A DNA stretch of 36,560 bases from positions 1 to 36,560 of the forward strand of contig SVIJ01000012.1 of the NCBI GenBank assembly GCA_015069565.1. Reading direction: 5' to 3'. A program made the translations under genes and the position numbers. The notes beneath the pieces are model-generated. The model was given only the letters and a program-made list of their open reading frames with translations. It made no database searches and was not told the DNA's origin. Below, piece by piece: positions 16,355 to 24,147 of the stretch. This DNA comes from Clostridiales bacterium. Lineage in GTDB: Bacteria > Bacillota > Clostridia > Christensenellales > Borkfalkiaceae. Position 1 is the first letter of the stretch, and each line of letters starts with the position of its first letter.

Positions 16355-17266
16355 TTAAGCGGCAGCGTTGATCTGTGCAACGATTTGTGCCGCAACAGCG
16401 TTGTCAACGATACAGAAGCTTACCTGACCGTTTACCATATCGCGTACAGCGTCAGCGTGCGTGTCGTAGGGCTTCAAGGTGAGATTTGCATAGCCGCTAA
16501 AACCGAATCCATCGGGATCGTTTGCGTCACCGGTGATAAACTTCGCACCCGTCGTACCCGTCTGGCTGCCGACCTTGGTGTTCTGCGCCATAGCCGTAAG
16601 CTTCGCTTCAATTTGCGCGGCGGTGGTGCAATCGTCGAAGGTGGTGTCGTTTTCATTGACAACGATTACCTGATAAGCGTCGGTGTAGTAGGGGATAGAG
16701 AAGTTGACGGTGTTCTGACGAGCAGGCGTGATGGTCAAGCCAGCCAAGCCAAGATCTGCGTCGCCGTTATCAACTGCCATACAGATGGTGTCGAAAGCGG
16801 TCTGCTTCACAGCGAGCGTCTTATCCAACGCTTCTGCGATCATGTAGCCGATTTCGATATCAATACCGCCCCAGTTCTCGCCTACCTTGTATTCCCAAGG
16901 TGCGAAGGGCGCATCGGTAGCCATAACGATGTAAGCGTCGTTGTTTGCCATCGAGTCTTCGTAGGTGACTACGCCTTCCACGTAATCGGTCGCTTCTTCG
17001 CCAGCCGCGATGTAGTCTGCGATCATGGTAGCGATTTCTGTTGCATTCGTTTCCAACACCTGATTGACGCTAGCAAGCAAGGTTGCGTCGTTCTTGTTGA
17101 CAGCAACGCCATAGGATTCGGAAGAAAGCGCAACGTCGATCATTTTTACTTTTCCGTTGGGTGCGTTTCCACTGTCGTTGTTGTTCGGATTACAACCTGC
17201 AAGGCAACCGATGGATACCACTGCGGCAACGGCTGCCGCCAAAGCTTTTACAAAATTCTTTTTCAT
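16355..17266 (-). CDS. Amino-acid ABC importer binding lipoprotein, apparently circularly permuted
   Basis: This 303-residue extracellular solute receptor has a lipoprotein signal (LAGC, Cys25). The core from about residue 113 (ATDAPFAPWEY, then a GLTITPAR..V.FS.PYY segment, then a GxQxGTTG-like segment) is a standard family 3 binding protein. It stops at VSFCIVDNAVAAQIV, where normal members continue with a final strand and helix. That missing end (YGVAVNKNDATLLASVNQVL) is instead at residues 39-85, before the core, joined by an acidic linker (about 86-110). The segment order therefore appears circularly permuted. AAGGAG precedes the ATG. The promoter is at 17313-17341. Confidence 0.93.
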   Translation of the reverse strand: MKKNFVKALAAAVAAVVSIGCLAGCNPNNNDSGNAPNGKVKMIDVALSSESYGVAVNKNDATLLASVNQVLETNATEIATMIADYIAAGEEATDYVEGVVTYEDSMANNDAYIVMATDAPFAPWEYKVGENWGGIDIEIGYMIAEALDKTLAVKQTAFDTICMAVDNGDADLGLAGLTITPARQNTVNFSIPYYTDAYQVIVVNENDTTFDDCTTAAQIEAKLTAMAQNTKVGSQTGTTGAKFITGDANDPDGFGFSGYANLTLKPYDTHADAVRDMVNGQVSFCIVDNAVAAQIVAQINAAA

Positions 17267-17312
17267 GATAATAACTCCTTAAAATGAAATATTATTTTTT
17301 AGTGCTTCCCTA

Positions 17313-17341
17313 ATTGTAATGATTAAAAAAGGGAAAGTCAA
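17313..17341 (-). promoter_or_regulatory. Promoter of the amino-acid importer operon
   Basis: On the minus strand TTGACT (complement of 17336-17341), a 17-base spacer and TACAAT (complement of 17313-17318). A palindrome and TGAAT repeats lie just upstream of it (17360-17426). Confidence 0.8.
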
Positions 17342-17359
17342 GCTGTTTTGCATCAAAAA

Positions 17360-17426
17360 TGTGAATTTATTCACAAGCAAATTTCGGACTATGAATAAAT
17401 GAATAAAAAGAATGAATATTCTGAAT
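17360..17426. promoter_or_regulatory. TGAAT-rich operator-like region between importer and tgt promoters
   Basis: TGTGAAT-tt-ATTCACA (17360-17375) is a perfect inverted repeat. Four more TGAAT pentamers occur at 17392, 17400, 17413 and 17422, and the fourth of all five is followed by ATTC. TGAAT/ATTCA halves resemble ArgR/AhrC boxes, but the two-base gap is shorter than the usual four. The regulator is therefore not assigned. Confidence 0.45.
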
Positions 17427-17428
17427 AA

Positions 17429-18637
<1,209 letters not shown>

Positions 18638-18644
18638 TAAAAAG

Positions 18645-18733
18645 CGAATTGTCCTATCGGACGTGAATTGACGGCGTTCCGTCGTGAATTGCGATTTCAT
18701 CGCGTGAATTGCAAACTTGAGTTTGCGTTGTGG
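18645..18733 (+). repeat. Tandem hairpin array B (GTGAATT spacer)
   Basis: Starting a few bases after the tgt stop, GCGAATT and then three GTGAATT copies (18663, 18684, 18704) alternate with perfect palindromes: GTCC-tatc-GGAC (18651-18662), GACGG-cgtt-CCGTC (18670-18683), GCGAT-ttc-ATCGC (18691-18703) and GCAAAC-ttga-GTTTGC (18711-18726). The array ends GTTGTGG. It has four units like array A. The third stem is identical to the third of array A, while the other stems differ but still pair fully. Confidence 0.85.
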
Positions 18734-18772
18734 AAATCATAAAAACACGAAAACCTGCAATCTATACCGATG

Positions 18773-18798
18773 AAAAATAGGTGAAAACGCTATTTTTT
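18773..18798 (+). terminator. A/T-rich terminator after tgt
   Basis: AAAAATAG (18773-18780) pairs with CTATTTTT (18790-18797), ending in a T-run. It lies between array B and the yajC promoter. Confidence 0.6.
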
Positions 18799-18820
18799 GC
18801 GTTGCGGGCGTTGGAAACAC

Positions 18821-18849
18821 TTGCCAAAAGCGAAAAAAAAGAGTATTAT
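18821..18849 (+). promoter_or_regulatory. Promoter of yajC
   Basis: TTGCCA (18821-18826), a 17-base spacer and TATTAT (18844-18849), 37 bases before the ATG. Confidence 0.7.
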
Positions 18850-18885
18850 TAAAACAAGCAAGAATGCAAAAAGGAGAAAACAACT

Positions 18886-19320
18886 ATGTTCTTTTATAAT
18901 TTATTGACGGATACGACGTCTTCCAGCGGAAACACGGGCAGCGGCTACCAAACTTGGGTTTTGCTCGGCGTAGCGGTTTTGATGATCGGTTTGATGATGT
19001 TCTTCAATCACCGTTCGCAAAAGAAAAGACAGAAGGAAATGGACGATACGCTTGCGGCAATCAAGCCTGGCTGCAAGGTAAAGACGATCGGCGGCATCTG
19101 CGGCGTTGTCGTAGAAGTGAACAACGACGAAAACACCTTCGTACTCGAAACGGGCTCGAAGAAGAACAAGTCGTATATCAAGTTCGATAAGATCGCGGTA
19201 TACCAGACGGACGCAAAGAAGGAAGAAGCGCCTGCTCCCGTAGAAGTGGCTGAACCCGTTGCGGAAGAAGTGGTGGAAGCGCCCGTAGAAGCGGTGGAAG
19301 AAACGAAAGACGCTGAATAA
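18886..19320 (+). CDS. yajC: YajC, accessory subunit of the Sec translocon
   Basis: This 144-residue protein has a short external N-terminus, one membrane helix (about 24-43), a basic stop and a cytoplasmic domain. The family motif (IKPGCKVKTIGGICGVV..V, then FVLETG) is clear. YajC associates with SecD and SecF, which lie 2.2 kb downstream in the same direction. The C-terminus is a long acidic Glu/Val/Pro-rich tail that makes the protein longer than usual (about 90-110). AAGGAG precedes the ATG. Confidence 0.94.
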   Translation: MFFYNLLTDTTSSSGNTGSGYQTWVLLGVAVLMIGLMMFFNHRSQKKRQKEMDDTLAAIKPGCKVKTIGGICGVVVEVNNDENTFVLETGSKKNKSYIKFDKIAVYQTDAKKEEAPAPVEVAEPVAEEVVEAPVEAVEETKDAE

Positions 19321-19372
19321 TTCGGTCTAAAAAATACGCCTTCGGCATAGGATATGTCGGAGGTGTTTTTTT

Positions 19373-19741
19373 ATGCGAACGGATGATTTTATACAAAGTA
19401 TCAAGGCGGCGCTCACGGGGACGGTAATCTCGGTGGTATTCGCGCTGCTGCTTGCGCTCATCGCGCATTTTTCCCCTATCGGGGAAACGGCGCTGATGAT
19501 TACGGCGCAAAGCTTGAAGGCGGTTTCTCTTTTGCTTGGTTGTTTCCTTTGCTTTTTTGGGGAAGGGGGCTGGAAAAAAGGGCTCTTGGCAGGAGCGCTT
19601 TTTGCGATGCTCACTTACCTTTCCTTTTCCGCGATTGCAGGCAATTTCGGATGGTCTTGGAAATGGATCATTGACCTAGCGTTGGGGCTTGGCGTAGGCT
19701 TTTTGTCTGGGATTGCGGCGGCAAACCTGAAAAAAGTGTAA
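19373..19741 (+). CDS. TIGR04086-type four-helix membrane protein
   Basis: This 122-residue protein has about four hydrophobic segments (20-35, 42-62, 68-88 and 98-117) and a short basic C-terminus. Composition, length and position between yajC and the SCIFF gene match the TIGR04086 family of Clostridia, whose function is unknown. The ribosome site GGAGGTG before the ATG is strong. A conserved place in a Sec/SCIFF neighbourhood suggests a link to peptide maturation or export, but nothing in the sequence shows this directly. Confidence 0.8.
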   Translation: MRTDDFIQSIKAALTGTVISVVFALLLALIAHFSPIGETALMITAQSLKAVSLLLGCFLCFFGEGGWKKGLLAGALFAMLTYLSFSAIAGNFGWSWKWIIDLALGLGVGFLSGIAAANLKKV

Positions 19742-19759
19742 AAAGTTTTAGAAAAGTAC

Positions 19760-19788
19760 TTGCAATTTAAGAAAAAGTATATTATAAT
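19760..19788 (+). promoter_or_regulatory. Promoter of the SCIFF peptide gene
   Basis: TTGCAA (19760-19765), a 17-base spacer and a perfect TATAAT (19783-19788). The small peptide gene thus has its own strong promoter, separate from yajC. Confidence 0.88.
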
Positions 19789-19818
19789 GTATACAATAAC
19801 GAAAGGAGAACTACGGTT

Positions 19819-19971
19819 ATGATTAAAACGATTGCAAAACCCCAGGAAAAGAAGGTCACGGGCTGCGGCGAATGCAGAAGCACCTGTCAGTCTGCTTGCA
19901 AGACGAGCTGCACGGTTGGCAACCAGTCCTGTGAAAGAGTGACGAGAGAAGAAAAGATCGAAAGAAACTAA
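19819..19971 (+). CDS. scfA: SCIFF ranthipeptide precursor (six cysteines in forty-five)
   Basis: This is a 50-residue peptide with Cys at 16, 19, 23, 27, 31 and 38, no signal peptide and a charged C-terminus. The core CQSACKTSCTVGNQSC is the hallmark of SCIFF, the near-universal Clostridia RiPP precursor. In studied examples (CteA of Clostridium thermocellum) the radical SAM partner makes a Cys-to-Thr thioether; Thr22, Thr29, Thr32 and Thr42 are available here. AAAGGAG lies ten bases before the ATG. The gene has its own promoter and terminator, and the maturase starts 133 bases later. The mature product's role is unknown; a signalling role has been suggested for the group. Confidence 0.95.
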   Translation: MIKTIAKPQEKKVTGCGECRSTCQSACKTSCTVGNQSCERVTREEKIERN

Positions 19972-19996
19972 TCTGATTCTTGTAAAAACGACGAAG

Positions 19997-20027
19997 AAAG
20001 GCGCGTAGCGTTTACGCGTCCTTTTTT
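19997..20027 (+). terminator. Terminator between the SCIFF gene and its maturase
   Basis: AAAGGCGCGTA (19997-20007) pairs with TACGCGTCCTTT (20013-20024), with one bulged T, then a T-run. Partial termination here would give far more peptide message than maturase message. Confidence 0.8.
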
Positions 20028-20104
20028 GGCGTAATAAACCCAAATAAAAAGAAACGGGGGGAGCGTTGTCTTCCCTTGTTTTGCGTATAGAAGGAAGAAG
20101 AGAA

Positions 20105-21442
20105 ATGATACACGTATTCAGTTATCGGGATAAAAATTACATCTTCGACACGGGCAGCTCGTCCTTGCACGAATGCGATAAGGCGACGGCGGACTTTTTG
20201 CGCGCCAAAGAGATGGGCGAAGACGTCGATATCACCTATATCACGGACGAGCAGATTGCGGAAATTTTGTCCGACGTACAGGGCTTGAAGGACGCAGGCT
20301 TGCTCGGCAAGGAAGAAGTGAAGGCGTACCCTATGAAATCGAACGAAGTGAAGGCGCTTTGTATTCACATCTGCCACGATTGCAATTTTAGATGCCGCTA
20401 TTGCTTTGCGGACGAAGGCGCGTACCACTCCAAGCGCGAGAGCATGAGCTTGGAAACCGCAAAGGCGGCGGTGGATTTCTTGATTGCGAACAGCGGCAAG
20501 AGAAAGGTGCTGGAAATGGATTTCTTTGGCGGCGAGCCGTTGATGAACTTAGGCGTCTTGAAGGCGACGGTGGCTTACGCGAAGGAGCAGGGGGCAAAGG
20601 CAGGCAAAAAATTCCTGTTTACCACCACGACCAACGCGCTCCTTTTGGACGACGAAACCATTCAGTTTTTCAACGACGAAATGGAGAACGTGGTGCTCTC
20701 GTTGGACGGCCGTCCCGAAGTGCATGACGCGATCCGTAAAACGGTAAATGGCAAGGGCACGTACGCGTTCATTATCGAAAAGATCAAAAAATTCGTGCGG
20801 ATGCGCGGTACGAAAAGCTACTACGTGCGCGGTACGTTCACGGCGAAAAATCTCGATTTTTCCGAAGACGTCGTCTTCCTTGCGAACGAAGGTTTTGACA
20901 GCATCTCGATGGAGCCTGTGGTCACCGATTTGGAAGACTTGAAAATCACCGAAGAGCACCTGCCTGCCATCGAAGCGGAATACGAAAACCTGTGCGAAAA
21001 GTATCTCGATATGTATAGAAAGGGGGAAGGCTTCAACTTCTTCCATTTCAATATCGACTTAGAGGGCGGGCCTTGCCTTTCCAAGCGTGTTTCCGCGTGC
21101 GGCGCGGGCAACGAATACTTCTCCGTTTTGCCGAACGGCGATTTGTATCCCTGCCATCAATTCGCGTCGGACAAGGAGTTCTATATGGGGAACGTTTGGG
21201 ACGGGATCACGAAGCCTGAAATCCGTGAGAAATTCAAAAATTCCTGCCTGTTCACCCGCAAAAAGTGCGGCGATTGCTTCGCAAAGTTCATCTGCTCGGG
21301 CGGCTGCAACGCGAACAACTATCATTTCTGCGGCGACATTGACACTCCCTACGAGATGACCTGCGCGATGATGAAGAAGCGTATCGAATGTGCTATGCAC
21401 ATCTTAGCGGAGAAAAAACTGCAAAAAAACGCAGAAAATTGA
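20105..21442 (+). CDS. scfB: SCIFF radical SAM/SPASM maturase
   Basis: This 445-residue enzyme installs thioether crosslinks in the SCIFF peptide. The N-terminal roughly 80 residues look like a peptide-recognition (RRE-like) region. The radical SAM cluster motif is C-x3-C-x2-C in CNFRCRYC, followed by FFGGEPLMN. The C-terminal SPASM domain has the expected cysteines (CGAGNEYF, LYPCHQF, CLFTRKKCGDCFAKFICSGGC) for two auxiliary iron-sulfur clusters. I preferred the ATG at 20105, giving MIHVFSYRD with GGAAGAAG upstream, over an in-frame TTG at 20066. The adjacent precursor makes the assignment firm. Confidence 0.95.
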   Translation: MIHVFSYRDKNYIFDTGSSSLHECDKATADFLRAKEMGEDVDITYITDEQIAEILSDVQGLKDAGLLGKEEVKAYPMKSNEVKALCIHICHDCNFRCRYCFADEGAYHSKRESMSLETAKAAVDFLIANSGKRKVLEMDFFGGEPLMNLGVLKATVAYAKEQGAKAGKKFLFTTTTNALLLDDETIQFFNDEMENVVLSLDGRPEVHDAIRKTVNGKGTYAFIIEKIKKFVRMRGTKSYYVRGTFTAKNLDFSEDVVFLANEGFDSISMEPVVTDLEDLKITEEHLPAIEAEYENLCEKYLDMYRKGEGFNFFHFNIDLEGGPCLSKRVSACGAGNEYFSVLPNGDLYPCHQFASDKEFYMGNVWDGITKPEIREKFKNSCLFTRKKCGDCFAKFICSGGCNANNYHFCGDIDTPYEMTCAMMKKRIECAMHILAEKKLQKNAEN

Positions 21443-21483
21443 GAAAAAAGCGGCAAAAAAACGTGCGGACAAGCGTAAAAAAC

Positions 21484-21513
21484 TTGACTGGCAAATAAAA
21501 AATAGAGTATAAT
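21484..21513 (+). promoter_or_regulatory. Promoter of secD-secF
   Basis: TTGACT (21484-21489), an 18-base spacer and a perfect TATAAT (21508-21513). The leader contains the small hairpin CCAAGC-ata-GCTTGG (21533-21547) just before the ribosome site TAGGAGG. Confidence 0.8.
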
Positions 21514-21566
21514 TGTAGAGTATTATTGTAAACCAAGCATAGCTTGGTAAGACTTAGGAGGCAAAA

Positions 21567-23066
21567 ATGGGCAAGAAGAAATCAGTGGTATTGATGGTGA
21601 TTATCTCCATCGTACTGATTGCTTTGACGGTGTTCACCGTATGTCCTTCGTTCTGGTTTCCCTGGAATGATCGATTGAATGGTTGGAACTCCGTCACGGC
21701 GGAATTCGTAGATTTCGGATCCGATTACAAGGGTGGGTACTACGCGTATTACTATCCCGAGGGCGTGATCACAGAAGACGAATACAAGGGCAAGCTTGAT
21801 TCGTTGGCAGATCAGGACGCGAAGGACGAATATGCGGCGGAATACATTCCCTGCGGCGGTTTGTACGTTTCTAAGGAAGCGGACTTTTTGACGGACGGCA
21901 ACTCGCTTTCTGCGGATTTCCGTACGGAAATGACGAAGATTCGTGAAGTAATTTCCAACCGTTTCAGCCAAAAGGGCTATTCGGAATACAGCGTTTCTGT
22001 GGTGGACAACTATGCGCTTCGCGTGGATATTCCCGCGTCGGATGCAAACGTACAGGAAACGTTGCAGCTTTTCGCGTTGACGGGGGACATTACCTTCAAG
22101 CTCAATGGCGAAGTGGTGGACGAGTTCAAGGGCGAAGAAGTAAACGCTAAGGACTTTATCAAGGCGTTCTCTCTCCGTTCGCAATTCGCATACAAGTTTA
22201 TCCACGTGAAGCTGACGAAGGCTGGCGCGGACATGATCAACCGCTTGGAAGAAGCGGGTTCGATCACGGCGCAGGGCACGGATACGACGATGGACGGCTC
22301 GACGGGGCTTTGGATGTATATCGGCGACCAAGCGTTCATGCCGATCTACACGGAAAACTTGGCGTCGAACACCGTTTTGAAGTGTATGCACAACGAAGCG
22401 GAATATGCTAGCTCGCTCCAAACCCGCGTGATCTTGGCAAACTCGGCGCTTGAAAACGGCGGCTTCTCGTTTGACTTCTCGGACGTAGGCTCGGAAATCC
22501 GTCAAAAATCGCACGTGTACGGCGAAAACTCGCAGGGCGCAATGCTGATTTTGCTCGGCGCGCTCACCTTGGCGGCGATCGTTGCGGCAATCGTGCTTTG
22601 CAAGAAGTTCGGTATGGTATTCGCGTACATGGCATGCACGTACGTTTCGATTACGGGTCTTTGCTTCGCGTTCATCGCGGCAGGCGTATTTGAGTTCACG
22701 CTTGGTACGGCGCTCGCATACGCGCTTGGTCTTGCGGTAATGTTCGCGTTGCACGCAAGAACGTTCGCGGCGATCAAGAAGGAAGTTTCCTTGGGTAAGA
22801 CGGTGAACTCGGCTGTGGCGCTTGGGTACAAGAAAACCTTGTGGTCGACGGTAGACGTATACGTAGTGCTTGCACTCGGCTCGCTTGCTTTGGCGGTAGG
22901 TATTGCAGGGGTGACGACGCTTGCATGGCAGATGCTCATCTGCACGGTAGCGGGCGCGCTTTGCAACTTGCTTTGGGGTCGTGTGATCAACTACTTGAAC
23001 CTTTCCGCAAGCAAGGATAAATACAAATACTTCGGTTTGGTAAGGGAGGATGACGACGATGAGTAA
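21567..23066 (+). CDS. secD: SecD-like translocase subunit, divergent
   Basis: This 499-residue protein has one N-terminal membrane helix, a large extracytoplasmic region (about 30-325) and a C-terminal block of about five helices. SecD works with SecF to pull secreted proteins across the membrane using the proton gradient. The assignment rests on topology, the overlap with a SecF-like gene and the yajC neighbourhood. The key motif is eroded: where the family has MAVDANVLIFERI, this reads LAVMFALHARTF, so the Asp is Met392. A second Asp region (STVDVYVV) remains. The acidic tail EDDDDE overlaps the secF start by eight bases. Confidence 0.85.
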   Translation: MGKKKSVVLMVIISIVLIALTVFTVCPSFWFPWNDRLNGWNSVTAEFVDFGSDYKGGYYAYYYPEGVITEDEYKGKLDSLADQDAKDEYAAEYIPCGGLYVSKEADFLTDGNSLSADFRTEMTKIREVISNRFSQKGYSEYSVSVVDNYALRVDIPASDANVQETLQLFALTGDITFKLNGEVVDEFKGEEVNAKDFIKAFSLRSQFAYKFIHVKLTKAGADMINRLEEAGSITAQGTDTTMDGSTGLWMYIGDQAFMPIYTENLASNTVLKCMHNEAEYASSLQTRVILANSALENGGFSFDFSDVGSEIRQKSHVYGENSQGAMLILLGALTLAAIVAAIVLCKKFGMVFAYMACTYVSITGLCFAFIAAGVFEFTLGTALAYALGLAVMFALHARTFAAIKKEVSLGKTVNSAVALGYKKTLWSTVDVYVVLALGSLALAVGIAGVTTLAWQMLICTVAGALCNLLWGRVINYLNLSASKDKYKYFGLVREDDDDE

Positions 23067-24036
23067 GAACTTTACGGCAAAAACTTCCCAAAAATGGGTT
23101 CTTTGGAGCGTGATCGTTGCGGTGATTGTAGCAATCGGCGTCGTCGTAATGGCACTGATGGGCGTAAACAACGCGCCTTCCACGCAGTCGGGCAAAATGC
23201 TGATTGTCAACGTGACGATGAGCAGCACGCAATACGAAGAAGAACAGGCAAACCTTCAAGATATTTGCGAAACGGCAATCGCTGACGCAGGCTTGGACGT
23301 AAAATATTCCTACACGGGCGAAATCTCGTTGCAGTCGCACGAGCTCGTATACGTGTTCGATACGCAAACGGATTTGACGGCTGTGAAGGACGCTTTGAAC
23401 GCAAACTTCTCGGCGGCTGGCAACAAGTATGAAAACAACTTCATCAACGTGACGACGCTGACGAACGCGGTACAGGAAAACCTTCCTGGCGGCTACGTTC
23501 CCTTCCTTGTAAGAAACCTTCTTGCAGGCGTGGTGGTAGCGGTGCTTGCAGGCGTATACGTTGCGCTTCGCCATAAGCTTTGGAACGGTATCGTCACCTT
23601 CCTTTCGGCAGGTGCGACGGCGGCAATCACGGTAGGCTTGATTATAGCAACGCGCGTGGTAATCACGACGTCCGTTATGTATGCAGTGCTCTTCTCGATG
23701 CTCGTTTCCGTGGTCTTCTCCACGCTTTTTGCGGCAAAGGCGCAAAAAGCGGAAAAGGACGGCGCGGATCTCACCGATCCCGAAGCATTGTCCGAAGCCG
23801 TACCTGCTTGCGACGTTTTGAAGATCAGCATCGTTGTAGCGGTTGCGATTGCGGCAATGGCAATCGTTGGCGCGATCCTTGCTCCCAACTTCGCTTGGTT
23901 TGCTTTGATCAGCGCTTACGGCTTGGTAGCGGCGCTGTACAGCGCGTTCTTGCTTGGTCCGTCCCTGTTCCTTGTAATTCGCAAGGCGTTTGCAAAATCG
24001 GCGGCGAACAAGGCGAGATACGATTACAAGAAATAA
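23059..24036 (+). CDS. secF: SecF-like translocase subunit, divergent
   Basis: This 325-residue protein has one N-terminal helix, an extracytoplasmic domain of about 100 residues and about five C-terminal helices. The order of parts and the coupling to secD fit SecF. The highly conserved fourth-helix motif IGYSINDTVVVFDRIREN is absent; the corresponding segment reads VLFSMLVSVVFSTLFAA, without the charged residues. I chose ATG 23059 (MSKNFTAK) because GGGAGG is nine bases before it and directly abuts the ATG at 23050. The sequence divergence makes it likely that homology searches give weak scores. Confidence 0.8.
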   Translation: MSKNFTAKTSQKWVLWSVIVAVIVAIGVVVMALMGVNNAPSTQSGKMLIVNVTMSSTQYEEEQANLQDICETAIADAGLDVKYSYTGEISLQSHELVYVFDTQTDLTAVKDALNANFSAAGNKYENNFINVTTLTNAVQENLPGGYVPFLVRNLLAGVVVAVLAGVYVALRHKLWNGIVTFLSAGATAAITVGLIIATRVVITTSVMYAVLFSMLVSVVFSTLFAAKAQKAEKDGADLTDPEALSEAVPACDVLKISIVVAVAIAAMAIVGAILAPNFAWFALISAYGLVAALYSAFLLGPSLFLVIRKAFAKSAANKARYDYKK

Positions 24037-24052
24037 GCAAATAAACAATACG

Positions 24053-24098
24053 TTTGGGCGGGGTGGTGGCTTTCGTAGTCCCTAACCGCCCAAAACTT
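24053..24098 (+). terminator. Probable terminator after secF
   Basis: TTTGGGCGG (24053-24061) pairs with CCGCCCAAA (24086-24094), followed by ACTTTT. The loop is long (24 bases) and the T-run short. A TATAAT at 24100-24105 may belong to a recJ promoter, but its -35 is poor. Confidence 0.6.
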
Positions 24099-24147
24099 TT
24101 ATAATGGGCTTGGTTCAAAACAAACGGAATAAACAAAGAAGGATTTC

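Noticed and set aside
21582-23228. 548-codon open frame on the minus strand
   Set aside because: Antisense to secD and the secF start, Arg/His-rich, no recognisable motif.
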